Positions 10,649-21,191 are shown, counted from the first letter of the stretch. The stretch is DNA of 64,000 nt from Antedon mediterranea (GCF_964355755.1 NC_092672.1:17356501-17420500), one strand, 5' to 3'. Made by a program: numbers and translations. Notes: generated by a model from the sequence alone, not told the origin.

Positions 10649-11203
10649 ACCAAAAAAATAAATTGATCACGAAGTTACATGTCATTTTCACCTATCACCA
10701 AAAAACTAACCTTTTCAACACTAATTAATTGTTACGAAGCCAATTTATATTATATATTTCATTAAAACTGAACTTTACGGTAAATGAAGAGTAAGTATCA
10801 GTTAATATGAATAATATAACTAGTAGGTCTATGAACTTGCGTCCAGACACAGAACTGTGACATTACTATCATAAATGTTGAAACCACTTATAAACCTTTT
10901 TTAAAGAAAATATAATTGTGTTAGGAGAAGGCTAATAAACAAATAGATAATGTAAAAATTATTAATGGAGCAGGCGTTCCTAATAATCTGCTGCTGCTAC
11001 CTAGACTGATTGTTCACCTTCTGACGATAATTGATTGGACCCTCCCACGGCATCTGATAACCAAAAAAAATTTACCAGGACTGTTTCAATGATTTAATAT
11101 CTGACGGCGTATTATTATAACATTGGCCTAGATTGACAGTCAAAAGAAAGTCATTGTAAATACCTCCCTTTATGTTGACAGAGCCAAAATAAAGTTTTGA
11201 CCA
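10649..11203. other. Non-coding DNA
   Basis: AT-rich; nothing recognisable was found. It may contain the 3' untranslated region of the Myb/SANT pseudogene to its right. Confidence 0.3.
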
Positions 11204-13110
11204 TTATCGAATGATTATTTGACAGTGACTTATTATAATACCGGCCTGGTTGACAGCAAAAACGAAGTTATTATTTATTGAACAAGATTTTACAGATTTC
11301 CGTCTACATCTCATGAGCTCCATTTGTTTATTCATTTGAACGTTTTGATTTTGTATCTGTTGACGAGTTAATTCCATTTGTTGTTTCATCATCAACAACA
11401 TACTTGATTGCATCTCTTCAGCTTTCTTCTTAGCAGCAGCATCACTCTCCATTTTCACTTTTAAAAATTCCATGGTACTACTTGCTCTGCTTTGTTTGGC
11501 ATTTACCTCTCTGTTAATATATAAAAATAAAAATATATGTCCAAATAATAATATTGTGCAATTCTTTTTCATGTACAATAAACTATGACTGCTCATAATT
11601 ATTGGTATACTTAGTTTTGGGAAAAAATAGACAACATGATATCATGTACATTATATAGACAGATAGAAATGGTTTTGTCTACGTACTGCTTACCATACAT
11701 ATTGTAGTATGAGATCAAGTTTTAATTACATCATCTCTGTCTACATTTTTGTCTTTGTATTGCTTTACTTTTATTAGTAAAAACATGTCAAAAATGGATT
11801 AAATATGTCTTCAAGATCAATTTACCTTGATTTAGTCTGAAATGTCTCTAATGAGCGCTTCCTTAGCTCTTCACCTGCAGCTCGTGCTGCGGCTGCATCA
11901 CTACTCTCTGATCTTATGTTTAAGGCATCTTTCTCCTGACTTGACTTAGCAAATCTTCTATTGCAGCTTCTGTTTCTGATAATGCTGGTGGAGAGATACC
12001 AGACCCTCTTATCTCATTACTCAATTTTGCCTTCAACTTGTCCTTTAATAGATTCCATCTATCCCTTACATTTCTTCCATCTAAGTTAAAGTCGAAAGAT
12101 GGTGAAAGATTGCCTGCAATGTCTTTCCATACTTTTCCGCGTTGCTGCGTTCTTTCTCTGTACTGGAAAGGATCCAATGTAATCATTTCCTTCACTAACT
12201 GGTCATCCTTTTATGGAGACCACTTCTTAGTTGGAGATATTTTTTTTGCTAAAATAGGATAAAAAATGTATGTAATATCAATCAATAACACTACAGAATA
12301 AAAGTATTCTGTCATTGATGTTGTTATAGCTAAGTATATTATAGTAGGCTAGGCCTCAAACCAAGTCTAGGGCCTAGGTAAAACCAATGTAGACAGGTCT
12401 GGATGAAAAATGACTGGTATGACCTAGCTAGTCTCTAGAGTAGAAGTAGGATGGGTTGCGCCAAAAGCTAACTTTGTGTGTCTTGCTTGGGCCTACTAGC
12501 ATATAGCTAGTACTGTACTACTACTAGGCATAGGCCTAGTAGAACCTACCTAGGTGGCCTAGCCTACCCTTAGAGGCTAGTCTAATGCTAGCCAGGCTAA
12601 ACATATATTCAACTTGTATTGCCACAAAAATATATAGGCCTAGGCTAGGCTAGGCCTACCTATATTTTAAAAAAACAATTAGGCCTAGCCTAGCTAGGCC
12701 TGGCCTAGTAGGGGCCTAGGCCTACCTACGAGCATGGCATTATGAATAGGAGGTTAAAAAATAGAGGGCCTTCCCAGCCTAGCTAGGCCTCTAGGAGGAC
12801 CAGGCATAGAATAGGCCGTAGTTTAGTTAGGCCTAGTAGCCTAGGCCTAGATAGTATATAGCTACTAGGCCTAGGTGCGGCCTATTCTTTCTAGGCCTAG
12901 GCTAGGCCTAGTAGGCTAGGCCTAGCCTACTTTTAGTTTAGGCAGCAAATGGCACTTTATTTTAAGTGATAATTTTATCTATTATTAAATTAGGTCATAA
13001 ATCAGAAATCGATGCAAACATTATTTAGGATCCCATTATTTAATTGATGATCATTTTAAATATAAACATAACCAAATATACATACTTTGGGCAGCTAATT
13101 GAGAAGTCAT
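11204..13110 (-). pseudogene. Broken Myb/SANT-like DNA-binding protein gene
   Basis: A three-exon model. Exon 1 (13110-13086) starts ATG ACT TCT CAA and has donor AAA|GTATGT. Exon 2 (12248-11826) carries a trihelix-type Myb/SANT domain: KKWSP, then LVKEMITLDPFQYRER, RGKVWKDIAGNLS and RNVRDRWNLLKDKLKAK. Exon 3 (11510-11204) encodes a coiled coil rich in K, E, M and Q (e.g. MKQQMELTRQQIQNQNVQMN). The exon 2/3 junction is AG|A. Two lesions are seen: a TAA inside the domain right after KKWSP, and a frameshift near 11940 after EDLLSQ. Such proteins often accompany PIF/Harbinger transposases in invertebrates, but no transposase is present here. Confidence 0.65.
12336..12950. repeat. TAGGCCTA-rich low-complexity tract
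   Basis: Dense imperfect repeats of the palindromes TAGGCCTA and GCTAGGCC across about 600 bp, inside the first intron of the Myb/SANT pseudogene. The same word is scattered throughout the window and concentrated again near 45300-45450 and 57780-57960. Confidence 0.85.
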
Positions 13111-13309
13111 TGTTTGTGTTTTTTATTCGTGCACTGTGAACTGCAAAACAGCAATTTTGCAGTTGTCTTCTACCAGACGACAACTGGTGAAATTACTTAC
13201 GCAGGCGCAGTGTCGCCAGTGGGCGTGGCTATCACTGTCAATCACTCGTTTGTCTGAGCTCCCGTCGTGTTTCGTAAACTCTCTAATACTGTATTATCAG
13301 CGAAGGCTT

Positions 13310-13416
13310 TCATATAGACTCTCTTCTCCCAGACGTGTTTTGGGTCCAGCAGCTACCTATAAATTATAGTCGAGTTTTCCAAATTCACAAACTGTCAGCC
13401 TTAGATACTAAAGCTA
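13310..13416. repeat. Conserved block upstream of the Myb/SANT gene, copy 1
   Basis: Shares a long match with 27601-27713: AGACTCTCTT...CCCAGACG, then TTTTGGGTCCAGCA and CCTATAAATTATAGTCGAGT. It lies 200 bp 5' of the predicted start of the minus-strand Myb/SANT gene, so it may be a mobile-gene promoter or 5' UTR. TATAAATTATA is a TATA-like core. Confidence 0.6.
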
Positions 13417-13731
13417 CCGCTATGAAACAGCTTATTAATGAATGTGTCCTTCTGGGACATAGCTGGCTAGAGCCGCGGCGCGAAAAACCCCGGAAATGAT
13501 TGAATCGGGGAAAAATCTCTGAAAATTCCTATCCGGCCCCGTGGTGGCGACCGAGTGCACAGTACGTTGAATGACATTGAAAAACTCCAAGGTCGAGAGC
13601 GACTGGAAATAATACATAACATATTACCATGCGATACCGTGCATGAAACGGGTATTTCGCTACCGTATGATGTGGTATGACAGAAAAATAATACAATACT
13701 AGGCAACTTCTAATATAAGAATATTAACAAA
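13417..13731. other. Unassigned DNA between the conserved block and A2
   Basis: No recognisable gene. Small ORFs on the minus strand have no domain similarity that I can identify. Confidence 0.3.
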
Positions 13732-13897
13732 AACTTAACAGTGTGACGTGTTGACCGCGAATGACTAAACATACTCCCTTTCCCACTACACCTGCACAAG
13801 CCCATTTGCATAACAACACACGGCATACCAAACCGTGTCGTACAACTACGATGAGATATAAATTCTCTTCTAAACACGTAACGAAGAGAATTACTAA
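13732..13897 (-). repeat. Ngaro split direct repeat A2
   Basis: 166 bp matching A1 (21026-21191) almost exactly, from AACTTAACAGTGTGACG to GAGAATTACTAA. The main difference is a small substitution around CACAAGCCC/CAAAATTCC. It abuts B1 with no gap, as expected for the internal B1-A2 junction of a Ngaro element. Confidence 0.88.
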
Positions 13898-14013
13898 ATC
13901 TCATCTCAGTCCCCGTTAACCCTATACAAGAACCAACAAAAACAAACTATCTGTTTGAAAAACATTTATTCTGGGCAGGTGCGGCTACACACGCCAACTA
14001 CCATAACCGTTGC
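13898..14013 (-). repeat. Ngaro split direct repeat B1
   Basis: Matches B2 (3930-4036). It lies directly downstream of the recombinase gene in the element's own orientation. Confidence 0.88.
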
Positions 14014-14114
14014 GAGCGAAAAAGTTCGGATTATGGGTAAAACTAAAAGAAACTTTATTTTAAACCCAAGGTAGAACACAACAAATACCCAATAAAAATA
14101 CAAATAGTAGCAAT

Positions 14115-15128
14115 TCAGAGCTTCATAGCTCGTGACACAGATAACCTGTTAGAAAGCGAGTCCTTAACGTACATATCCTTTGAGGTAGACGATTTCCATC
14201 CCCCTTGGCGAGTGATGCATCTTTCATTGACGGAACCCGTAGAAGCAGCCTCGGTTGCTCCCCCTGCTCTCAAGCTATGGGTGCCCAAAGCTTTGGGATC
14301 GTCCACGTATTGTGATAGACCCGCCAGAATCAAATCCCGAGCGGTCGTATAACATATTGCCTTAGCCGTGGGCTTAAGACCGTGACTTTTTGAACGACGA
14401 AAACCGCAAATTAAAGGATGGGATGGTGAAGAAACACCGAGAGCGGCAATATAACGTTCAGCCATGGCGACTGGACATGTGGGCTTGCCTGACCTGGCGA
14501 TAAAGACCGAATGCCCTTCTCGAAACTGGTCGTTTTTCCTTTTGGCTATGAACACGGCCATGTGATCCTTGAAAATTGATATGTCACGCAAACGTAAATT
14601 AATTACCTCATCACATCGTAACATCCCAGAGAATGACACTAAACAAATAAAAAGCAGCCTGAGGTCGATGACTGAAGCGCTTAAACTACCCTTGGCAGCG
14701 ACCAACGTTGAAAGGACCTCTGAAGATATTGGTGCCTTTAGCGACCTGCGCTTTGCAAGCTTACGGCGACTGCCTTCAATGGCCGACTTCAAGAAATTGC
14801 TGTCCGTAGGGGGTGAAATACCGGCCAGGTTATGAGCCCATCGTATGCTGTAAATGGCAGAATTGATTGGCGAAACTGATGACGCAGAAAACTTGAGGTG
14901 TTCGATGTATAAGGCCAATTCTGTAGGTTTAACCTGAAATACTTGCAGCTTAAACTGCACCGCAAAGACCTTCCATCGCTTCCAACCTCCGCTGTATTTG
15001 CTTGTAGTAGACCCGGCCTTTGAAGCCAACACCGACTCTTTGAGTGAAGAGACCAGACCTGAAAGATACTCATTGTTGCTGATGTTACTATCAGCTTCAA
15101 ACTCGCTCCAGACCCCACTGCTGAGCAC
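14115..15128 (-). CDS. Ngaro tyrosine recombinase
   Basis: A tyrosine recombinase (phage-integrase fold) that would integrate the circular DNA intermediate of the retrotransposon. The N-terminal SAM-like core-binding domain spans about residues 25-120. The catalytic domain carries the first Arg in FSGMLRCDEV, the beta-hairpin Lys in FIAKRKNDQ, the HxxR box in GTHSLRAGGATEA, the GGW position and the nucleophilic Tyr in SKDMYVKDS. The frame is open throughout (337 codons). The listed first codon is GTG at 15128, so the true start is uncertain; it may be made as part of a longer polyprotein interrupted by the Penelope-like insertion just upstream. This is the best preserved gene of the element. 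Confidence 0.88.
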   Translation of the reverse strand: MLSSGVWSEFEADSNISNNEYLSGLVSSLKESVLASKAGSTTSKYSGGWKRWKVFAVQFKLQVFQVKPTELALYIEHLKFSASSVSPINSAIYSIRWAHNLAGISPPTDSNFLKSAIEGSRRKLAKRRSLKAPISSEVLSTLVAAKGSLSASVIDLRLLFICLVSFSGMLRCDEVINLRLRDISIFKDHMAVFIAKRKNDQFREGHSVFIARSGKPTCPVAMAERYIAALGVSSPSHPLICGFRRSKSHGLKPTAKAICYTTARDLILAGLSQYVDDPKALGTHSLRAGGATEAASTGSVNERCITRQGGWKSSTSKDMYVKDSLSNRLSVSRAMKL

Positions 15129-15261
15129 GTCTGAAACGAAAAAGGAAACCAGACAGGTAAATTAGGTCAAAGACACGATGCATGCACACCCTCAACTAGA
15201 CAAACCAACAAAAAGATTTCCCCCTCTCAAGAGGCTATCAACATACGAAACTATATTGAGC

Positions 15262-15273
15262 TTTAAATATCTC
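15262..15273. repeat. Target-site duplication of the Penelope-like element, left
   Basis: TTTAAATATCTC, repeated exactly at 18121-18132. The last three bases overlap the start of the pseudo-LTR. Confidence 0.8.
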
Positions 15274-15478
15274 CAACCTACAACCGGAGGCGTACAACGT
15301 CATCAACAGATGACGTCAAGAATGACCAAGCTGCATTAACACTCCGCAGTCAGTTGAGAAGGATCTCTGATAGAGATCGAAACGTTCGAGTAAGTACTCC
15401 GTTAACTTGTGCTTTTACAAAAACGAAATTTGTCATCTATACAAAATCGAAGCTAAATGAAATTCTTTCAAGATTTAA
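15271..15478 (+). repeat. Penelope-like pseudo-LTR, left
   Basis: Starts CTCCAACCTACAACCGG and ends CAAGATTTAA. Inside, GATCTCT-GAT-AGAGATC forms a perfect 7-bp hairpin followed by GAAACG. This resembles the stem II plus GAAA part of the hammerhead motifs known in Penelope-like pseudo-LTRs, but the upstream CUGANGA box is not canonical. Confidence 0.9.
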
Positions 15479-15498
15479 GAGAAAAATATGGTCAATAA

Positions 15499-17986
15499 AC
15501 CATCAACATCGTACGCAAACAGGAAAATATCGCGAAGAAAATTTCACGGCAGAGAAATCACCGGGTATTCTCCCTTCATTGTAAGCGGTTGGACATTACC
15601 CCTCCGAGCCTGAAATTATATCGACCGATTAAATCGTCTAAAGCAGAGGAAATAATAAAACATGCAGAAAGACAGCTTTTACGTGAGAGAATAAGAATCA
15701 CCACCAACAAAATCACACAGTTAGAAGGCAAAAAGAAAGATTTAAATGAGGAAATCGTATCGCTAATTCCCAACGGAGGGAATACCAATGTATGTAATCA
15801 CGTAAACAAAGTGTGTGAAGCGGAATTCTTAAAATGCCGATCACGACAACAAAACAAACTGTTGTGGTGGAAAAACAAAGCAGAAAACGCAGCTAGAGAT
15901 TTACATCAAGAACAGGATTTATCCGGTAAGATCTTAAGAGAAAAATGGGTGGTAAATCTGTCTAGTAAGTTGGTTAGTGAGGACGAAATATCAGCATTAC
16001 CAAGGGGATTGAACTATGCGGCGAGCCCACGATCCATGCCCATTGACGATCTCATAGTAGCGGCTGAAAAAGCGGCTGATCTCGTCCCCCTGGAAGAACA
16101 AGACACCGTTCGCAGTAAAATTGTAGCTATTGTAAAATCTACCACTCTACCACCTTCAAATTTAACCCCCAAAGAACGAAAGGCCATAAACAACTTGAAG
16201 AAAGATAAATCTATTCTTATTCTCCCAGCGGATAAAGGTAGATCTACTGTCATCCTAAATACTAATGATTACAAAGATAAAGTGGGAACCATGGTGAGCG
16301 ACACTAATGTTTACGAACTGCTAAAACGTAATCCAACACAAAACTATAAACGAAAAGTGGTCAACATCATAGGCAGGTTGTTCAAAGAAAAAAAAATCAA
16401 CTACAGAGAGAAAGAATGGCTGTTTCCCACGGCTGAAATTGTACCTAGGTTGTATTGTCTTCCGAAGATACATAAACCAAATTGGCCATTAAGACCTATA
16501 GTAGATAACATCAACACCGTTTTTTACACCGTTGCACAATTCCTCACCAAAATCCTGGGTCCGCTTGTCGGAAACACAGAACATCATGTAACTTACTCAG
16601 GAGAGTTGGCGAGTGAACTAAAATAAATAATAGTCAAACCAAGTGAAACATTTGTCTCGTTTGACGTAGTATCTCTGTTTACAAAAACACCAGTAGAAGA
16701 GGCCCTCAAAGTTGTCGAAAATCGCCTAACAACAGATCCGACACTTCTGGATAGAACTAAACTACATGTGACAGACATAATGGAGCTCCTCGGTTTAATT
16801 GTGAACAAAACCTATTTCTCGTTCAATGGTAACATTTATAGGCAAATACAAGGCATTGCTATGGGAAGCCCAATAAGTCCTATATTGGCGAACTTGTATC
16901 TAGAGTGGCTCGAACATCAAGCCATAAACACGGCACCCACTAACATCAAGCCTGTGTATTGGAAACGATACGTTGATGATGTATTAGCTATCATCCCCAT
17001 AGGTACAGTACATACATTTAACACACATCTTAATAACATCGATATAACTGACAATATCAAGTTCACCACAGAATCGATGACAAACAACACAATACCTTTC
17101 CTGGACATGCTCATCACACTCAATGACAATGGAACAGTTACCACCTCAGTCTATCGGAAGCCCACTCACACAGACCAATATTTACATTTCAACTCACATC
17201 ATCCACTCGAACACAAACTTGGGCTTATAAACACGCTTGTGGACAGAACTGAGAAGGTAGTGGGAGATATGGATTTGAGGAAAGTTGAGATGGATAACAT
17301 CAAGAAAGCGTTACACAACTGCCAGTATCCAGAGTGGTCCTTCCAGAGATTTATGGAAAACCGAAAAAGAAAAAAGAACAAAGGACACGAACCACAGAAG
17401 GAAAAGATCAAGATGCGAGGTAGCATAGGAATCCCCTATGTAAAAGGAATGGCAGAAAGAATACGACGCACTCTCTCCTATCACAATGTCGGAACCTATT
17501 TCCTACCCCAAAATAAAATCAAGAATAGCCTCGTCCACCCAAAAGATAAAATCGAGAAGATGGATACATGTGGAGTAATCTACGAAGTCACCTGCCGCAA
17601 CTGTCCACAAGTTTACATTGGGGAAACAGGGAGGGCATTACAAACACGAATTAATGATCACAAAAAAGTTGTTACAACAAACACGGGGGGAGTAATGACT
17701 AGGGCCTCCAGAACATCCACATCTTCGATCATACACAAATCTGCCATTACAGACCATCTTAACCAAAGAGCCTAAACGCAAAGACAGACAGATTAGAGAA
17801 TCATTACATATAAGGAGAAATAAAGAGAAGACCATAAACCGGGACACTGGAGCCCACGAACTCTCGCATTTGTACAATGATTTGATAGACATATCACCTG
17901 GCCGAGCCCCGCACAACCTCCAACCTACAACCGGAGGCGTACAACGTCATCAACAGATGACGTCAAGAATGACCAAGCTGCATTAA
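15499..17986 (+). pseudogene. Penelope-like reverse transcriptase / GIY-YIG endonuclease
   Basis: Reads open from 15499 with no obvious ATG. The N-terminal part is coiled coil and basic. RT motifs follow: ILPADKGRSTVI, RLYCLPKIHKP with LRPIVDN, FVSFDVVSLFT (catalytic Asp), QGIAMGSPISPILANLYLE and the active-site YVDDVLA, then SVYRKPTHTDQYL. The C-terminal endonuclease has GVIYEVTC (GIY) and VYIGETGRALQTRINDHKK (YIG plus Arg). Lesions: TAA at 16624-16626, with the frame continuing unchanged on both sides, and a 1-nt frameshift near 17765. After the frameshift the typical C-terminus (ESLHIRRN, NRDTGAHELSHLYND) continues in the next frame to about 17986. The endonuclease would nick DNA to prime reverse transcription. 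Confidence 0.9.
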
Positions 17987-18125
17987 CACTCCGCAGTCAG
18001 TTGAGAAGGATCTCTGATAGAGATCGAAACGTTCGAGTAAGTACTCCGTTAACTTGTGCTTTTACAAAAACGAAATTTGTCATCTATACAAAATCGAAGT
18101 TAAATGAAATTCTTTCAAGATTTAA
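17918..18125 (+). repeat. Penelope-like pseudo-LTR, right
   Basis: Same length as the left copy and differs only at AGTTAAATG (left AGCTAAATG). It overlaps the 3' end of the endonuclease reading frame. Confidence 0.9.
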
Positions 18126-18132
18126 ATATCTC

Positions 18133-18611
18133 ATTAATCGGATCGAACCGAAAAGAATCACCCATGAACGGCAATTGCCGTAGCCTAATGACCTCTCGAA
18201 CACGGTCGTAGCCCTTCGTAAGCTAATGATCATTACTATCTCGTATACACAAAAGCCTTTCGTAGGCTCAACCTTGTCGCTCGTGGACCATACACTGCCG
18301 CATATCGTAGGCCAAACACTAGTTACTCGTGAACTATATCTCTCGCCCACAGTTACTCGTGAACTATGTCTCTCATCCACGATGGTATGACTATGCACAT
18401 GCGCAAACCAAATGCGTTCACCACCGAACACGGGACAAATCAAGTTGTGCCTATAAAACATACAAACATAGTTATAAAATATGTGATTTATGCGTTTCTA
18501 AAATCAAATCTCATGGTGAGTAAATTAAAAGGCAACGCATTCTGAAATAATCGTTTCTCTGGTTTGTAGGCGAGGCACTGTCCTCGTCCTGTAATGCACA
18601 AATCATTTAAT
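18133..18611. other. Unassigned spacer between Penelope-like element and RNase H
   Basis: No domain is recognised. It contains a short tandem duplication of GTTACTCGTGAACTAT (about 18322 and 18352). RNase H and recombinase are normally close together in these retroelements, so this may be a further small insertion. Confidence 0.4.
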
Positions 18612-20457
18612 CTAGGCAAAACTGTGTGCTACCAAATATGTCCTTAAGAAACCCAGTGTTGGTGAAAGAGCCGGCCAAAACGGCGCAGACGGCCACTCCG
18701 GAACAATCACTGTTCCGTAAGATTTGCATTCCCTCATATGCTGCACTGCTTTTAAGACTATAAAAGCAGACGGAAAAACCCAATTATTTTCGCAAGCCCA
18801 GTTTTGTGTCAAACTATCCGCCGCCTCGCAACCGGGATTCCAAAAACGTGAATTAAAACGAGACAACTGTGCGTTATAGTGCGAGGCGAATCTGTCAACT
18901 GTGTGCGGACCAAATCGTTTATCTAAATGTGAAAAAACGCTACGATTAAGAGACCAATCATCTGGATCAATGAATCTACTCAACTGATCGGCTCGCGAGT
19001 TCAATTCGCGCGGCAGCCATTCTGGCTCGATGTGGATGTTAAGATCCATACCGCAATTGTATAAGTCAATGCTCAAATCATGTAGATTTGCGTTGGTACT
19101 ACCTACCGATATGATGCGACAAGCGTTTTGGCTATCAGTATACCATTTTAACTTTTTGCCCCGTAATTGTGTTCCTAATGAACGCAGTACGTACAAAAGT
19201 GCCCTTAATTCACGGCTGGTTGAACTTTCCTTACTCTCAGAGTCAGACCATAACCCGGCGCACACCGAATCACTCAGTTGTACCGAGAACCCGCCGAATC
19301 CTGAATCGCTTGCGTCTGAATAGATTGCTGACGTTGCGCACGCCATGGGCTTGATAGGCTGACCGTTTACCCCCGCCAAATTAGCATGCCAGAATCGCAA
19401 CTCATTGATGGAACCCACTGAAAGTAAAATTTTACTCGACCATGAAACGCGAGATTCTATTGATCTGTACAAATGTCTAGTGAACAACCGCGATAAGCGA
19501 CCGATCGCGGTCGATGCGGATATGATTAAACCAGCGACGCGAGCGATATCACGTACAGGAATGTGTTGCGAACTTCTACTTAGGCACTTTCGAATAGCAA
19601 TCTGCGTCTTTACTAGCTTATTATCGGCTAAACTGCATGGAAATAGTATCTACAAGCATGCCCAACCACACACCCGACTGCCTGGGAATGAAATCACTTT
19701 TTGCTACGTTAACTTTAAAACCAGACGACGCCAAATCTTTTTGAACAATGTGACTAGCCGCTTGAGCGGAAATTTTGTCAGCGTGACCCGAAATTCCATC
19801 ATCAATATACAAAATAGCGCCATGGCCCATTGATCGCCATCTGGTAATCAACGGCGTCAGCATTTTCGTAAAACAATAACTAGCCGTATTTAATCAGAAT
19901 GGGAGAACGGAACATGTAAAGTAACGAACACGGTTATCGAACTTCCAGCTGAACCCCAAAAACTTCTGATGCGGTTCAAAAATATCGATATGATGATAAC
20001 CGGACTCTAGGTCAAAAGTGAAAAAATAAAAACCCTTTGAAAACATGTCCGCTAGAGTGACGAGACCCTAGTACTTACATTTCGAAACAAAAGTGTATTG
20101 GTTCACATGTCGCAGATCTAAAACTAGTCTTAACTTCTTCCCCTCAGAAACCGTGAGAGGATTGACCACGAAGGGCGGAGAATTGTGTTCTTTAATGCTA
20201 CCGACACTTAACAACTTTGTAATGGCCTCGACTACAAACTCGGGGTGATTAAAACTAGAACGATTATTTGTCAGAAAAACTGTGGGTGGAAAACGTGTAA
20301 ATGGAATAACGTAACCCTTATTTAAAATATCAATCACAAACAAAGGTGGATTAAGGTGTTCTAACCAAAAATCTCTACAGCGGCGCAAACGGCCTGTGAC
20401 TCCGGGAAATTCAGAGTCTAAACTAGTCTCATATTCGTAATTGTTGTCAAAAATATC
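18612..20457 (-). pseudogene. Ngaro reverse transcriptase-RNase H, broken
   Basis: Three frame segments make one DIRS/Ngaro-type polymerase. The first (20457-20068) has the linker SEFPGVTGRLRRCRDFW and LRLVLDLRHVNQ. The region 20067-19864 still encodes FTFDLESGYHHIDIF and FLGFSWKF, with two stops. The second open segment (19863-19621) has the catalytic ILYIDDGISG. A frameshift follows. The third (19487-18612) carries RNase H: AIYSDASDSGFGG, ESSTSRELRALL and KWYTDSQNACRI, supplying the Asp/Glu/Asp acids, then the RADQLSRF region. The protein would copy element RNA to DNA and degrade the template. It cannot be made as is. Confidence 0.88.
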
Positions 20458-20972
20458 CTAATTGTCATCAATACTTATCTGCTTAATGCTTGTTTGCTCC
20501 TCCTGCTTGCTGCGAACTGCTTGCCCGTTGAGGGCATTGGTATTGGATGTGGTCAACTTGGCCGCATCCCCAGCAAGCCTGGTAGCTGCGGTTAGCACGG
20601 GTTGCTGTTGGTGCCTGAAATCCTGGGAGAGCTCCCGTTGAACTTGGTGCGACGGACTGAAAACGAAAATTGCCGCGTCCTCTGCTGCCAATAGAGCGCC
20701 TATGTTTGCGCTCCCGCTCTCGCCGTTTAAATTCCGCTTGTCATCGTCGGAATCGCTAGAAAGGTCGTCAGACACGTACGCCTGTATGGTATCCCAACCA
20801 TGCTTGTCGGCAATTTTGACAATTTTTTGGCGTTTGTCAATAAACCTAATACCTTCGTTGAGCAGCTCCCTCGCCTTTTCAATCTGATCGTTGTCAATGT
20901 TAGACACGGCCTCTTCTATCTAGCAATGTCAACGTAACCCTGGTCTCCAACTACGCCCTGTTCTAAATCCAT
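20458..20972 (-). pseudogene. Ngaro gag-like ORF
   Basis: An ATG at 20972 begins MDLEQGVVGDQGYVDIA. A frameshift near 20918 leads into EEAVSNIDNDQIEKARELL, after which the frame is open to TAG at 20458-20460. The product is acidic then polar, with Q-rich and N-rich stretches and no zinc knuckle. Position upstream of RT supports a Gag role (RNA packaging). The stop is a single TAG: the following codons, in the same frame, continue without interruption into the RT linker (DIFDNNYEYETSLDSEFPG). So gag and pol may once have been one frame, or used stop-codon readthrough. Confidence 0.65.
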
Positions 20973-21025
20973 AACGGCACAAAATTAATTAGATAGTGAA
21001 AAGGAAAACGCGAACTGGTGTAATG

Positions 21026-21191
21026 AACTTAACAGTGTGACGTGTTGACCGCGAATGACTAAACATACTCCCTTTCCCACTACACCTGCAAAATTCCATT
21101 TGCATAACAACACACGGCATACCAAACCGTGTCGTACAACTACGATGAGATATAAATTCTCTTCTAAACACGTAACGAAGAGAATTACTAA
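21026..21191 (-). repeat. Ngaro split direct repeat A1 (element 5' terminus)
   Basis: 166-bp match to A2. Its outer edge (TTAGTAATTCTC in minus orientation) directly follows the ALKBH2 codons for P-R-K. The first bases TTA|GTAATT can serve as a replacement splice donor in the correct phase. Confidence 0.88.

Larger units (their letters stand above)
15271..18125 (+). mobile_element. Penelope-like element nested in the Ngaro element
   Basis: A 2.85-kb element on the opposite strand to its host. It has directly repeated 208-bp pseudo-LTRs differing at a single base, a 12-bp target-site duplication, and one reading frame with reverse transcriptase followed by a GIY-YIG endonuclease. The gene carries one in-frame stop and one frameshift, so the insertion is young but not fully intact. 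Confidence 0.9.
3930..21191 (-). mobile_element. Ngaro-type tyrosine-recombinase retrotransposon with nested insertions
   Basis: Gene order in minus-strand direction is A1 repeat, gag-like ORF, reverse transcriptase-RNase H, tyrosine recombinase, B1, A2, (nested DNA), B2. The A1...B1-A2...B2 arrangement of split direct repeats is characteristic of Ngaro/PAT-type elements, as opposed to the inverted repeats of DIRS. There is no target-site duplication, as expected for recombinase-mediated integration. The element is dead in RT, with frameshifts and stops. A Penelope-like element sits between RNase H and recombinase. About 9.7 kb of other repeats lies between A2 and B2. The insertion point is inside the coding end of an ALKBH2 exon. 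Confidence 0.85.

Noticed and set aside
13710-13904. ORF shared between 13710-13904 and 20989-21171
   Set aside because: The shared sequence is the A1/A2 split direct repeat of the Ngaro element, not a duplicated gene.
15354-15584. Short ORF beginning in the left pseudo-LTR, also present at 18001
   Set aside because: It is the pseudo-LTR sequence itself, present in both copies, and ends before the reverse transcriptase frame.
19030-19833. Plus-strand ORFs of 61-142 codons opposite the Ngaro RNase H and RT
   Set aside because: They are antisense shadows of the minus-strand polymerase frame.
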